This document shows, in pieces, positions 9,043 through 16,583 of a stretch of 64,000 nucleotides of DNA (position 1 is the stretch's first letter; the number at the start of each line of letters is the position of its first letter). The stretch is from the NCBI GenBank assembly GCA_009702045.1, contig WLIV01000012.1, positions 1 to 64,000 of the forward strand, written 5' to 3'. A model generated the notes under the pieces. That model did no database searches and had not been told where the DNA came from. It saw only the letters and a program-made list of their open reading frames with translations. Source of the stretch: Actinomycetota bacterium (GTDB lineage Bacteria > Actinomycetota > Acidimicrobiia > Acidimicrobiales > Ilumatobacteraceae). Made by a program: the position numbers and the translations under genes.

Positions 9043-9290
9043 GCGCTGGCGCCGAATGCATCCGTACGGAGTGCAGCGACCACGTCGTCGGTGACAACGC
9101 GCCCGGCGCCCGATGCAAGCCCATCCGCGATCAGGTCGCGGAGGTGCTGGGCGGATTGCTCGTGCTGATCGCGTCGGATGAGGTCGCGCAGGTATTCGCT
9201 GGTGTTTCCGTAGCTGCCGTCGCGGACTCGTGCATCGATGTAGTCGCGCAACGATTCGGGCAGGGCGAAGCTCATCGTGTTGCGGCTCAT
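9039..9290 (-). CDS. parD: ParD-type antitoxin
   Basis: An 83-residue antitoxin with an N-terminal ribbon-helix-helix (MSFALPESLRDYIDARV, then YGNTSEYLRDLIRRDQ) and a charged C-terminal tail that should wrap the toxin. Antitoxin first, then toxin with a four-base overlap, is the standard order. The promoter is readable on the minus strand: TTGACA (-35), a 17-base spacer, CAGAAT (9297-9302), then six bases to the ATG, with no ribosome-binding site. The pair probably represses itself through the RHH domain. Confidence 0.87.
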   Translation of the reverse strand: MSRNTMSFALPESLRDYIDARVRDGSYGNTSEYLRDLIRRDQHEQSAQHLRDLIADGLASGAGRVVTDDVVAALRTDAFGASA

Positions 9291-9462
9291 CCTGAGATTC
9301 TGTACCTGCTATCAACTGTTGTCAACGCGGCATCGATTGCGATTCGCGCTCCACGAAGGTTGCTCAACGGCGTGGGTTTGGCGACGGTGTTGCGCGGTCA
9401 TGGCTTGCAGGCGAGCGTCGTCCGCCCAGGACACAAAGGGGCTCTCCGCGTGGTGGTGGGGA
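9291..9462. other. parD upstream region up to the tandem repeats
   Basis: This 172-base stretch carries the parD promoter at its left end. The rest shows no gene, tRNA or obvious hairpin. The repeat array begins at 9463. Confidence 0.5.
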
Positions 9463-9666
9463 CGGGTGACGGGATCCGTCGCTGCGCTCCTCCCGATTCC
9501 GTGCGCCGTGCGTGCGGCTGCGCCGCGAGAGCGGGTGACGGGATCCGTCGCTGCGCTCCTCCCGATTCCGGGCGCCGTGCGTGCGGCTGCGCCGCAGAGC
9601 GGGTGACGGGATCCGTCGCTGCGCTCCTCCCGATTCCGGGCGCCGTGCGTGCGGCTGCGCCGCAGA
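9463..9666. repeat. three 68-bp tandem repeats abutting tRNA-Gly
   Basis: Units run 9463-9530, 9531-9598 and 9599-9666, each exactly 68 bases and nearly identical; the first has a few changes at its ends and a T for G in the middle. Each begins GCGGGTGACGGGA, which is also the first 13 bases of the tRNA-Gly gene read on the plus strand, so the tRNA 3' end is in effect a truncated fourth unit. Inside each unit are two short inverted repeats, GACGG-GAT-CCGTC and GCGGC-TGC-GCCGC, so the transcript downstream of the tRNA would fold into a series of hairpins. There are no spacers, so this is not a CRISPR array. Confidence 0.9.
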
Positions 9667-9736
9667 GCGGGTGACGGGAATCGAACCCGCGTTCTCAGCT
9701 TGGGAAGCTGATGTTCTGCCTCTGAACTACACCCGC
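9666..9736 (-). tRNA. tRNA-Gly (anticodon CCC)
   Basis: The 71-base cloverleaf is complete. Acceptor GCGGGTG pairs with CACCCGC; the D stem is GTTC/GAAC; the anticodon stem TCAGC/GCTGA has loop TTCCCAA (anticodon CCC at positions 34-36); the T arm is GCGGG-TTCGAAT-CCCGT. The discriminator is T, as expected for glycine. The CCA end is not encoded. Immediately 3' of the gene lie three tandem copies of a 68-bp unit that starts with the tRNA's own 3' end. Confidence 0.95.
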
Positions 9737-9799
9737 AGAAGTGCCTGAGGTTATCGCTGCGCATCCGGCCCTGCCACCGCGACGTGGGAGGATCTGGGC

Positions 9800-10513
9800 A
9801 TGGCATGGCGGCGTCGGCACGCAGAGTCGGCTGCGGAGCCGGTCGACTTCAGCGGCGACAACCCGCTGCTGCTGGAGTTCCGCGCTCGGCCGGAGCCGAC
9901 ACCGACCGATGTTGAGGCGCTCACCGCCCAGTACGCGTTCGCGATTCCCACTGATCAGGCACTCGCCGCCATCCGGTTGCACTCACCGAACGGCATCGTC
10001 GAGATCGGCGCAGGCACTGGCTACTGGGCTTCGCTGGTGCACGCGCTCGGGGTGCCGGTCACCGCATACGACCCCGCACCGCCCATGTCGCCCGACAACA
10101 AGTGGTTTCACTCGTCGGCCGCGTGGTTCGACGTGCAGCAGGGCGACGAGACCGTGGTAGACCGCCACGGTGACCGCACGCTGCTGATCGTGTGGCCCAC
10201 GCGCGACCAGACATGGCCGGCCGACGCGCTCGATCGCTACTTCGCCGCTGGCGGTGACACGCTGATCTACGTGGGTGAGCGGCCGGGGAACAAGACCGGC
10301 GACTCCCGCTTCCACGCACTGCTGGGCGGCTTTGACCACTGTGTCGCTTGCACCTACGGGGCCCTCGACCTGGCGTGCGTGTGCGGCACCAGACCCATCT
10401 GGCAGCAGCGAGCGCATGTGGCCCTGCCGCACTGGCCCGGTCACCACGACGACCTGTATGTGTACGCCCGGCGCGAAGCCCAGGGAAAAACATTGGCGCG
10501 GCGGGTTCGGTGA
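9800..10513 (+). CDS. class I SAM-dependent methyltransferase-like protein
   Basis: A 237-residue soluble protein. VEIGAGTGYWASLV near residues 62-76 is a good motif I for S-adenosylmethionine binding, followed by an acidic strand end, VTAYDPAPP. The later segment TLLIVWPTRDQTW with DTLIYVGERPG fits the remaining Rossmann strands. The methyl acceptor is unknown, and related eukaryotic and bacterial proteins are poorly characterised. The ATG has GAGGAT six bases upstream. The gene lies just beyond tRNA-Gly, divergent from it. Confidence 0.75.
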   Translation: MAWRRRHAESAAEPVDFSGDNPLLLEFRARPEPTPTDVEALTAQYAFAIPTDQALAAIRLHSPNGIVEIGAGTGYWASLVHALGVPVTAYDPAPPMSPDNKWFHSSAAWFDVQQGDETVVDRHGDRTLLIVWPTRDQTWPADALDRYFAAGGDTLIYVGERPGNKTGDSRFHALLGGFDHCVACTYGALDLACVCGTRPIWQQRAHVALPHWPGHHDDLYVYARREAQGKTLARRVR

Positions 10514-10576
10514 TCGGCACGCAGCTCGGCGCTCCCACCGGCAACTCCCACAGTTCACTCAGATTTAAGGAGATGT

Positions 10577-13315
10577 GTGTTTCTGTGGCAAATCAAATTC
10601 GTACTCTCCAAGAATGGATTTCGAGCGTGGACGTCAAGGGTGAGTCGGCCCGGGTCCATGCGCCGCGCTCAGCGCAGTCGGCGTCTCCTGATGGCGCTGC
10701 CACTGCTGCTCGCGCTGATGGGTTTGTGTTCGAGGTACATCGGCGCCGCCAGCGCCGATTCCGGAGAGACATCGTCCGGCAGTGACTACCGGGTCGCGCA
10801 GGCCTCGATCTCCGCATCGAACTACCAACAGTGCGGTGTCACCTCCGCCGGTGGGGTCAAGTGCTGGGGCTACGGCGGCGGTGGCCGCCTCGGCGACGGT
10901 ACCGAGAACTCGTCGAGCACCCCTGTCGACGTGGTCGGCCTGTCGGGCAGCGTGCAGGCCATCGCTACGGGGTCCGCCGCCACCTGCGCGCTCACGGCGA
11001 CTGGTGGGGCGCAGTGCTGGGGCAACATCGTGGGCGACGGCAGCGTCAACAACTTCTCGACATCCGCGGTCGACGTGCTCGGGATGACCTCAGGAGTCCG
11101 CCAGATCGACATCGGCGGCGGTTTCACGTGCTTCGTCACGACGTCGTCCGATGTGCAGTGCCTGGGCGAGAACGGGTGGGCCCAACTCGGCGACGGAACC
11201 CAAACGGGCACGAGCACCGTCAGCACGGCGATCCAGGGTCTTGCCGGCAACGTGCGTTCCATCGCCACGATGGCGCAGGCGACGTGCGCGCTGATGCTGG
11301 ACACGACCGTGAAGTGCTGGGGCTACGGCGGCTACGGCCAACTCGGTGACGGCACCTTCGGTATCGATTCGAACAACCCGTACGTCCTGGCACCCACCAC
11401 GGTGACTGGCCTGTCGTCCGTCGTGGCACTCGCCGGCGGTGAGGCCCACATGTGTGCGCTCACCACGGCCGGAGCCGTGAAGTGCTGGGGTTCCGACAGT
11501 TTCGGTCAGTTGGGTGACGGCACCACGAACAACAGCGCAGTGCCCGTCGACGTGGTCGGACTGCAATCGGGAGTGCGCACGATCACAGCTGGCGGCTACG
11601 GAATGTGCGCCCTGCTCTACTCCAACGACGTGCAGTGTTGGGGTCGCAACACCGAGGCGTTCCTCGGTCAGGGTTCGACCAGCGGTCCGGTGTACACGCC
11701 GACCAACGTTCCCGGCCTCAGCGGCACGATCACCGCCGTGACCGCCGGCTTCTACAACGCATGCGCGCTGAACTCGATCGGCGAGCTGCGCTGTTGGGGC
11801 TACCTCGCAGCGGTGGCGACCACGCCGAGCCCCACACTGGTGAGCAACTTCGACGGCGTGCACACCAGGATCGTCACGTCTGGCGCAACCGTGCTGCTGG
11901 CCGGCTACTACCCAACGCTGTTCCAACCGTGGGTCGGCACCAACCCCGTCAACCTCGGCGTGCGGGTGTCCACGGCCGAAGCAGGCACCGTCACCAAAGT
12001 GCTGTTCGCCAAGGACCCCGCCAACTACGGCGCGCACACCGCCGTCGTGTGGGACGCCGGTGGCAATGTGCTGGCGACGCAGAGCTTCGTCAACGAATCG
12101 GGATCGGGTTGGCAGGAAGTGGCCTTGGACACCCCGGCGGTCATCGCTGCCGGTGCCACGTTCACGGTGGGCTACTCGCTGGAGCACACCGGCTACGCGT
12201 ATGGTCCGGCGTTTCCCTCTCTCACCGTCGGGCCACTGACCATCGACACCGGCACCTACGTGTACAGCGGGAACCCCACCGACTACCCCAATGGCAGCGT
12301 GGGCTCGAACTACGGCATCGACTTCGAGTTCATGGCGGGTACCCCGACCACGACGACCACGACGACCACGACGACGGTGCTGGACACGACGACCACGGTG
12401 GTGGACACGACGACCACGACGACGGTGCTCGACACGACGACGACGGTGGTGGACACGACCACGACGACGACCGTTGTGGACACGACCACGACGACGACCG
12501 TGCTCGACACGACGACGACCACCGTGCTCGACACGACGACGACCGTCGCATCGACCACCACGACCACAGCGGCACCCACGACGACGACCGTCGCTCCGAC
12601 AACTACGACCACGACGACCACGGTGGCGCAGTTGCCGCCGCCGCCCACCTCCAATCCGACACCGCCGACGGTCACCACCGCCTCGGCGCCAGTGATCACG
12701 ACGGCGATCGCGACCACCACGACGGTCGCGCCGACCACCTCGACGACCACGACGAGCGTGGAGCCATCGACCACGACCACCACGACACCGCCAGCCCCTG
12801 CCGCGCTCGTCACGCCCGCAGCACAGATCGAAGCAGTCGCCGCGCTCGACTCGCCCTCCGTCACCCCGTCCGAGGTGGCCGCCACGGTGACCAACCTCAT
12901 CGACTCTGGCCTCACCGGTACAGCGGCCACCGACCTGGCCACCAGCGACAAAGTGCTCACCAGCATCGACCCGGCGCAGGCCGAGTCGGTGTTCGCCGCG
13001 ATCCCGGTGTCGTCGTTGAGTCAGGAACAGGTCGACGCCGTGTCGGCCGCCGTGACGAACGCGCCGACCGAAATCAAGAACGCGTTCGAATCCACCATCG
13101 ACGTGTACGGCAGTGGCTTCGACAAGTACGTGCCGGTCGGCTCGAACATCGACGTCTCATCGCGCCGGACACTCGTCGCCGCGGCCGCCGCTGTCACCAG
13201 CATCGCCGCTGCGGCGGCCACGGGTGGCTCCGGCGGCTCTGCTCCGGCCGGGGGTAGCTCTTCTGGAGACTCGGGCGGCTCCGCACCGGCGGGTCGCAAA
13301 CCTGAGGACGCGTGA
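10577..13315 (+). CDS. large secreted RCC1-repeat / DUF4082 surface protein with Thr-rich stalk
   Basis: A 912-residue protein. After a signal peptide (hydrophobic core ALPLLLALMGLC) there are seven RCC1-type blades of about 50 residues, each with a Cys pair in the pattern C-A-L...C-W-G-x-x-x-x-G-Q-L-G-D-G-T. They span residues ~70-430 and are likely one seven-bladed propeller. Residues ~440-590 match DUF4082 (V-N-L-G-V-R-V, W-D-A-G-G-N-V-L-A-T-Q, S-G-W-Q-E-V-A-L). A Thr/Val/Pro-rich stalk of ~150 residues follows, then a helical Ala-rich domain and a Gly/Ser-rich tail. GTG 10577 has AAGGAG four bases upstream; ATG 10658 gives a more normal signal peptide and could be the true start. The small membrane protein 32 bases downstream may be co-transcribed. 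Confidence 0.8.
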   Translation: MFLWQIKFVLSKNGFRAWTSRVSRPGSMRRAQRSRRLLMALPLLLALMGLCSRYIGAASADSGETSSGSDYRVAQASISASNYQQCGVTSAGGVKCWGYGGGGRLGDGTENSSSTPVDVVGLSGSVQAIATGSAATCALTATGGAQCWGNIVGDGSVNNFSTSAVDVLGMTSGVRQIDIGGGFTCFVTTSSDVQCLGENGWAQLGDGTQTGTSTVSTAIQGLAGNVRSIATMAQATCALMLDTTVKCWGYGGYGQLGDGTFGIDSNNPYVLAPTTVTGLSSVVALAGGEAHMCALTTAGAVKCWGSDSFGQLGDGTTNNSAVPVDVVGLQSGVRTITAGGYGMCALLYSNDVQCWGRNTEAFLGQGSTSGPVYTPTNVPGLSGTITAVTAGFYNACALNSIGELRCWGYLAAVATTPSPTLVSNFDGVHTRIVTSGATVLLAGYYPTLFQPWVGTNPVNLGVRVSTAEAGTVTKVLFAKDPANYGAHTAVVWDAGGNVLATQSFVNESGSGWQEVALDTPAVIAAGATFTVGYSLEHTGYAYGPAFPSLTVGPLTIDTGTYVYSGNPTDYPNGSVGSNYGIDFEFMAGTPTTTTTTTTTTVLDTTTTVVDTTTTTTVLDTTTTVVDTTTTTTVVDTTTTTTVLDTTTTTVLDTTTTVASTTTTTAAPTTTTVAPTTTTTTTTVAQLPPPPTSNPTPPTVTTASAPVITTAIATTTTVAPTTSTTTTSVEPSTTTTTTPPAPAALVTPAAQIEAVAALDSPSVTPSEVAATVTNLIDSGLTGTAATDLATSDKVLTSIDPAQAESVFAAIPVSSLSQEQVDAVSAAVTNAPTEIKNAFESTIDVYGSGFDKYVPVGSNIDVSSRRTLVAAAAAVTSIAAAAATGGSGGSAPAGGSSSGDSGGSAPAGRKPEDA
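12340..12790. repeat. low-complexity ACG-rich coding repeat
   Basis: This DNA encodes the Thr-rich stalk of the RCC1 protein. It consists of short iterated ACGACGACC and GTG-CTG/GTG-GAC-ACG tracts encoding poly-Thr blocks separated by V-L-D and V-V-D. Such tracts are prone to slippage, so stalk length may vary between strains. Confidence 0.75.
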
Positions 13316-13347
13316 ACCATGAATAACGTGATCGAGGAGACAACGAG

Positions 13348-13626
13348 ATGAACAAGAACGTGCGCAGCCGTCAGGTACTGAAGAACATCGTGCGGTCGGT
13401 GTCCGGGGTTTCGTTCCCCATCGCCGGCAGCGTCGTGGTGATCTACACGCTCTCGGGTGAGACGCGGAAGGTGGCGGTCATTGCCACGTTGTTTGCGATC
13501 CTCGGACACATCGTCCACTCGACGATGGCACTCAACGACCGCGACGACCGCAAGCGCGACGTCAACAACTCGTACGCCAGCACTGAACTCGACAATATTG
13601 TGGACGCGAACGACATCGTCATCTGA
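13348..13626 (+). CDS. small membrane protein
   Basis: A 92-residue protein with a basic N-terminus (MNKNVRSRQVLKNIVRS) and two hydrophobic segments at about 18-34 and 43-60, separated by a short turn SGETRK. It has a charged tail D-R-D-D-R-K-R-D. GAGGAG lies about ten bases before the ATG. It follows the RCC1 surface protein closely and could help anchor or export it, but nothing in the sequence proves that. No family is recognised. Confidence 0.65.
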   Translation: MNKNVRSRQVLKNIVRSVSGVSFPIAGSVVVIYTLSGETRKVAVIATLFAILGHIVHSTMALNDRDDRKRDVNNSYASTELDNIVDANDIVI

Positions 13627-13644
13627 GTCGGGTCCTCCGACCTG

Positions 13645-15294
13645 TCAGGCATGCACGGTCATCGCCGGCGCGGCGTACGCGTCGGGAACTGGCAGGCCGA
13701 GGAACCCCAGCAGGGTGGCGGCCACGTTGGCCAGACCTGCGCGCTCGATGTGGTTCACCGTGATCGTGCGGCCCATGAAGTCGAGCACCACGAACGGCAC
13801 TGGTGACAGCGTGTGCGACTTCTTCGGCACCGGGGTGCCATCGGCGAGGTACTGCACCGTGCCCTTGGAGTCGCGCTCAACCATCACCTCGCAGTTGCCG
13901 TGATCGGCGGTGACCACCAACGTGCCGCTGGCGCGACGCACTGCTTCGAACACACGGCGCAGCGAGACGTCGAGCCCCTCAACAGCGATGGTGGCGGCTT
14001 GCACGCTGCCCGTGTGGCCCACCATGTCGCCGGCCGCGAAGTTGGCGCGAATGAACTGGTGCGAGCCTTCATGGATACAGCGGATGATCTCGTCGGCGGT
14101 CTCCGCGGACTTCATCCACGGCCGCTGCTCGAACGGCACACGGTCGCTCTCGATCTCCACGTAGTCCTCGAGCGAGGCGTCGAACTTGTCGCTCTGGTTG
14201 CCGTTCCAGAAGTAGGTGACGTGCCCGTACTTCTGTGTCTCGGCGATGGCGGCCTGGCGGAGACCGGCCGCGGCGATGACTTCGGAGACGGTGTTGGTCA
14301 CTCGCGTGGGCGGCACCAGGAACTCGGCGGGAATCTTGAGGTCGCCGTCGTACAGCGCGAGGCCGCTGACCAACAGATCGGCAGGCAGCGGGCCACGATC
14401 GAACGCGGTGAACGGCGTCTCGGTGAGCGCCCGGTAGATCTCGATCATGCGGTCGCCGCGGAAGTTGAACAGCACCACTGCGTCGCCGTCGTGCATCGCT
14501 CCCACCGGCGCGCCGTCTGCACCGACGACGGTGAACGGCGGAAGGAACTGATCGCTGACGCTGGGGTCCTCGGCGCGGAACGTACGGACCGCATCGAGTG
14601 CCGACGGGAACGGCCGCGCCGTGCCCGCGCAGTGCGCCTGATAGCCGCGCTCGACGACGGCCCAGTCGGCCTCGTAGCGATCCATCGTGACGCCCATACG
14701 GCCGCCACCTGAGCCGATGATCGGGATGATGCCGGTGCGTGCACCGAGCTCGGCGCAGAACGCCTCCAACTGCTCGACGTACTTGTCGCCGGTGCCGTCG
14801 CGCACGTCGCGGCCGTCGAGCAGCACATGCGCGACGAGGTGCGCGGCACCTGCCTCAGCAGCCTTCTCCAGCATGATCTGCAGGTGCTTGATGTGCGAGT
14901 GCACATTGCCGTCGGACAGCAGACCGATGAAGTGAATGCTCCGACCGGCGACACCACGGGCGAGGACGTGCTGCCACGCCGGGCCCCAGATCGTGCCGTC
15001 CAGCAGCGACTGCTCGACCTGCTTGGCGCCCTGGTCGAAGATGCGCCCGGCGCCGAGAATGTTGTGGCCAACTTCGCTGTTGCCCATGTCGGCATCGGAC
15101 GGCAGGCCCACAGCCGTGCCGTGTGCGCGTAGTTCCGTGCGCACCGCAGGCTGACCTTCGACAAACTCGTCGCGCAGCACCGAATGTAGGAACGGCGCCC
15201 GAGCCAACCACACCGAGTTGTCCTCGGTGGGCGGTGCCAGGCCGACCCCGTCAAGGATCGCGAGCACCAACGGAGCGGCGGAACTGTTGGCCAT
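13645..15294 (-). CDS. gpmI: 2,3-bisphosphoglycerate-independent phosphoglycerate mutase
   Basis: A 549-residue alkaline-phosphatase-superfamily enzyme that interconverts 3- and 2-phosphoglycerate in glycolysis. The first metal-binding strand is LVLAILDGVGLAPPTEDN, with V where most homologues have W. The nucleophile serine lies in MGNSEVGHN (Ser73). Other motifs are HFIGLLSDGNVHSH, HVLLDGRD, GSGGGRMGVTMDR, F-N-F-R-G-D-R, A-A-G-D-M-V-G-H-T-G and VVTADHGNCE. All metal ligands appear present. The ATG at 15294 has TAGCGT seven bases upstream. It is divergent from dcd. Confidence 0.95.
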   Translation of the reverse strand: MANSSAAPLVLAILDGVGLAPPTEDNSVWLARAPFLHSVLRDEFVEGQPAVRTELRAHGTAVGLPSDADMGNSEVGHNILGAGRIFDQGAKQVEQSLLDGTIWGPAWQHVLARGVAGRSIHFIGLLSDGNVHSHIKHLQIMLEKAAEAGAAHLVAHVLLDGRDVRDGTGDKYVEQLEAFCAELGARTGIIPIIGSGGGRMGVTMDRYEADWAVVERGYQAHCAGTARPFPSALDAVRTFRAEDPSVSDQFLPPFTVVGADGAPVGAMHDGDAVVLFNFRGDRMIEIYRALTETPFTAFDRGPLPADLLVSGLALYDGDLKIPAEFLVPPTRVTNTVSEVIAAAGLRQAAIAETQKYGHVTYFWNGNQSDKFDASLEDYVEIESDRVPFEQRPWMKSAETADEIIRCIHEGSHQFIRANFAAGDMVGHTGSVQAATIAVEGLDVSLRRVFEAVRRASGTLVVTADHGNCEVMVERDSKGTVQYLADGTPVPKKSHTLSPVPFVVLDFMGRTITVNHIERAGLANVAATLLGFLGLPVPDAYAAPAMTVHA

Positions 15295-15301
15295 GGGGGG
15301 A

Positions 15302-15307
15302 ACGCTA
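15302..15307 (-). promoter_or_regulatory. -10 box of gpmI
   Basis: TAGCGT on the minus strand, seven bases before the ATG at 15294; no ribosome-binding site fits. Confidence 0.5.
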
Positions 15308-15410
15308 GTGGCACGGTCCCGTTCCACCCGCCCCTGCCACACACCGGCCACCGCACCCCGTGGCCGATGTGGGACACGAACGAGGTGGGGGTGGGGGCAG
15401 GACGGACAAC

Positions 15411-15416
15411 TAGGAT
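15411..15416 (+). promoter_or_regulatory. -10 box of dcd
   Basis: TAGGAT six bases ahead of the GTG at 15423, implying a leaderless or nearly leaderless mRNA. Confidence 0.55.
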
Positions 15417-15422
15417 CGCATC

Positions 15423-15986
15423 GTGATTCTTTCCGACGTGACGCTGCGCGAGTACATCAGCTCCGGGTACATCACGCTCGAGCCGTACGAACCGGATCTG
15501 GTGCAACCGGCCAGCGTCGACGTGCGCCTCGGCACCGAGTTCCGCGTCATGCGCAACAGCCGCCTTACGCACATCGACCCGTTCGAGCCGCAGCAGAAGC
15601 TGATGGACACCGTCACCGTGCCCAACGGCGAACCGTTCATCCTGCACCCCGGTGAGTTCGCGCTCGGCCACACCGCGGAGACCATCGGCTGCCCCAGCGA
15701 CATCGTCGGCATCGTCAACGGCAAGTCGTCGCTCGGTCGAATGGGTATCCAGGTGCACGCCACCGCCGGTTTTATCGACCCCGGGTTCAAGGGCACCGTC
15801 GTGCTGGAACTCAGCAACGTCGCCAACCTGCCGATCCTGTTGCGGCCCGGTATGAAGATCGCCCAGATGGTGTTCCAGCGACTCGATCGTCCCGCCGAGC
15901 GCCCGTATGGTCACCCCGATCTGAACAGCAAGTACCAGGGTCAACAGGGCGCAGTCGCCAGCAAGTACGACCAGAACACGCTGTAA
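15423..15986 (+). CDS. dcd: dCTP deaminase (possibly dUMP-forming)
   Basis: A 187-residue trimeric nucleotide enzyme. GKSSLGRMG (100-108) and the general-base glutamate in HATAGFIDPGFKG-T-V-V-L-E-L-S-N (Glu129) are intact. It deaminates dCTP. Actinobacterial members are often bifunctional and also hydrolyse dUTP to give dUMP; which activity holds here cannot be decided by eye. It starts with GTG, with TAGGAT six bases upstream. Confidence 0.93.
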   Translation: MILSDVTLREYISSGYITLEPYEPDLVQPASVDVRLGTEFRVMRNSRLTHIDPFEPQQKLMDTVTVPNGEPFILHPGEFALGHTAETIGCPSDIVGIVNGKSSLGRMGIQVHATAGFIDPGFKGTVVLELSNVANLPILLRPGMKIAQMVFQRLDRPAERPYGHPDLNSKYQGQQGAVASKYDQNTL

Positions 15987-15997
15987 CTGCGTGGGGC

Positions 15998-16540
15998 TCA
16001 GGCGCGTTCGGCGCTGAGGAACGACAGGCGCGGCTGGCCGAAATCGGCGTAGTAGATCGCATACGCCGCTCCGGGTGTGAAGGCTTCGGCCTGCTCGGGG
16101 AGGAAGCGGAACTTCACCTCGCCGATGGAGACCTCCCAGCCGACGACGTGGTCACCGTCGGTGAGCCAGTTGTAGGGGTTCTGGTCGACTGCCACCGGCC
16201 CGCGTGCGACCTGCACCGCAGCGCCTGCTTCGAAACGGTCGGCCTGCGAGTAGTTCTTGCGGACGAGCAACACGATGACGCCCATCGCCGCGACCGTGGC
16301 ACCGAGCGCCAGCGCGATCTGCCCGGTGTCGCCCTTCGCCTGCGACAACACCATCACGATCACTGCCACCAGTGCGACGGCAAGGAGCCACATGATCTTC
16401 GGCACTTGCTTGCGGTACAGAACCGCACCGTCGCGAAACATGGTCTCTTGACGCGCGGACAGACGCCCCGTCCGGTTGGCGATGACGTCGGGCTCCTCGA
16501 AGTAGAACGCCTCAGCGAGGGCCTGATCGAACTGTGGCAT
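15998..16540 (-). CDS. two-helix membrane protein of unknown function
   Basis: A 180-residue protein with a soluble N-terminus (residues 1-45), two membrane segments near 50-68 and 75-93 (IMWLLAVALVAVIVMVL and IALALGATVAAMGVIVLLV), and a C-terminal domain of ~85 residues. The C-terminal domain contains Y-N-W-L-T-D-G-D-H-V-V-G-W-E-V-S, probably beta-rich. GGGAGG lies five bases before the ATG at 16540. It is downstream of the EtfD-like gene, 43 bases away on the same strand, and may share its transcript. No family is recognised. Confidence 0.7.
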   Translation of the reverse strand: MPQFDQALAEAFYFEEPDVIANRTGRLSARQETMFRDGAVLYRKQVPKIMWLLAVALVAVIVMVLSQAKGDTGQIALALGATVAAMGVIVLLVRKNYSQADRFEAGAAVQVARGPVAVDQNPYNWLTDGDHVVGWEVSIGEVKFRFLPEQAEAFTPGAAYAIYYADFGQPRLSFLSAERA

Positions 16541-16583
16541 GGTGACCTCCCGGTGGGAACCGTCCGCCGACGGGTGTGTTTCG

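Noticed and set aside
9463-9666. CRISPR array
   Set aside because: Units are contiguous 68-bp repeats without spacers and no cas genes are near.
9312-9806. 164-codon minus-strand ORF across the tRNA and repeats
   Set aside because: It runs through the tRNA gene and tandem repeats; the repeated peptide is a by-product of the 68-bp unit, whose length is not a multiple of three.
11605-13257. Long His/Arg/Asp-rich open frame overlapping the RCC1 gene
   Set aside because: Frame-shifted reading of the RCC1 gene; the Thr tracts read as D-H-D-D repeats.
13627-13641. Short hairpin between the small membrane protein and gpmI
   Set aside because: A five-pair stem is too weak to call.
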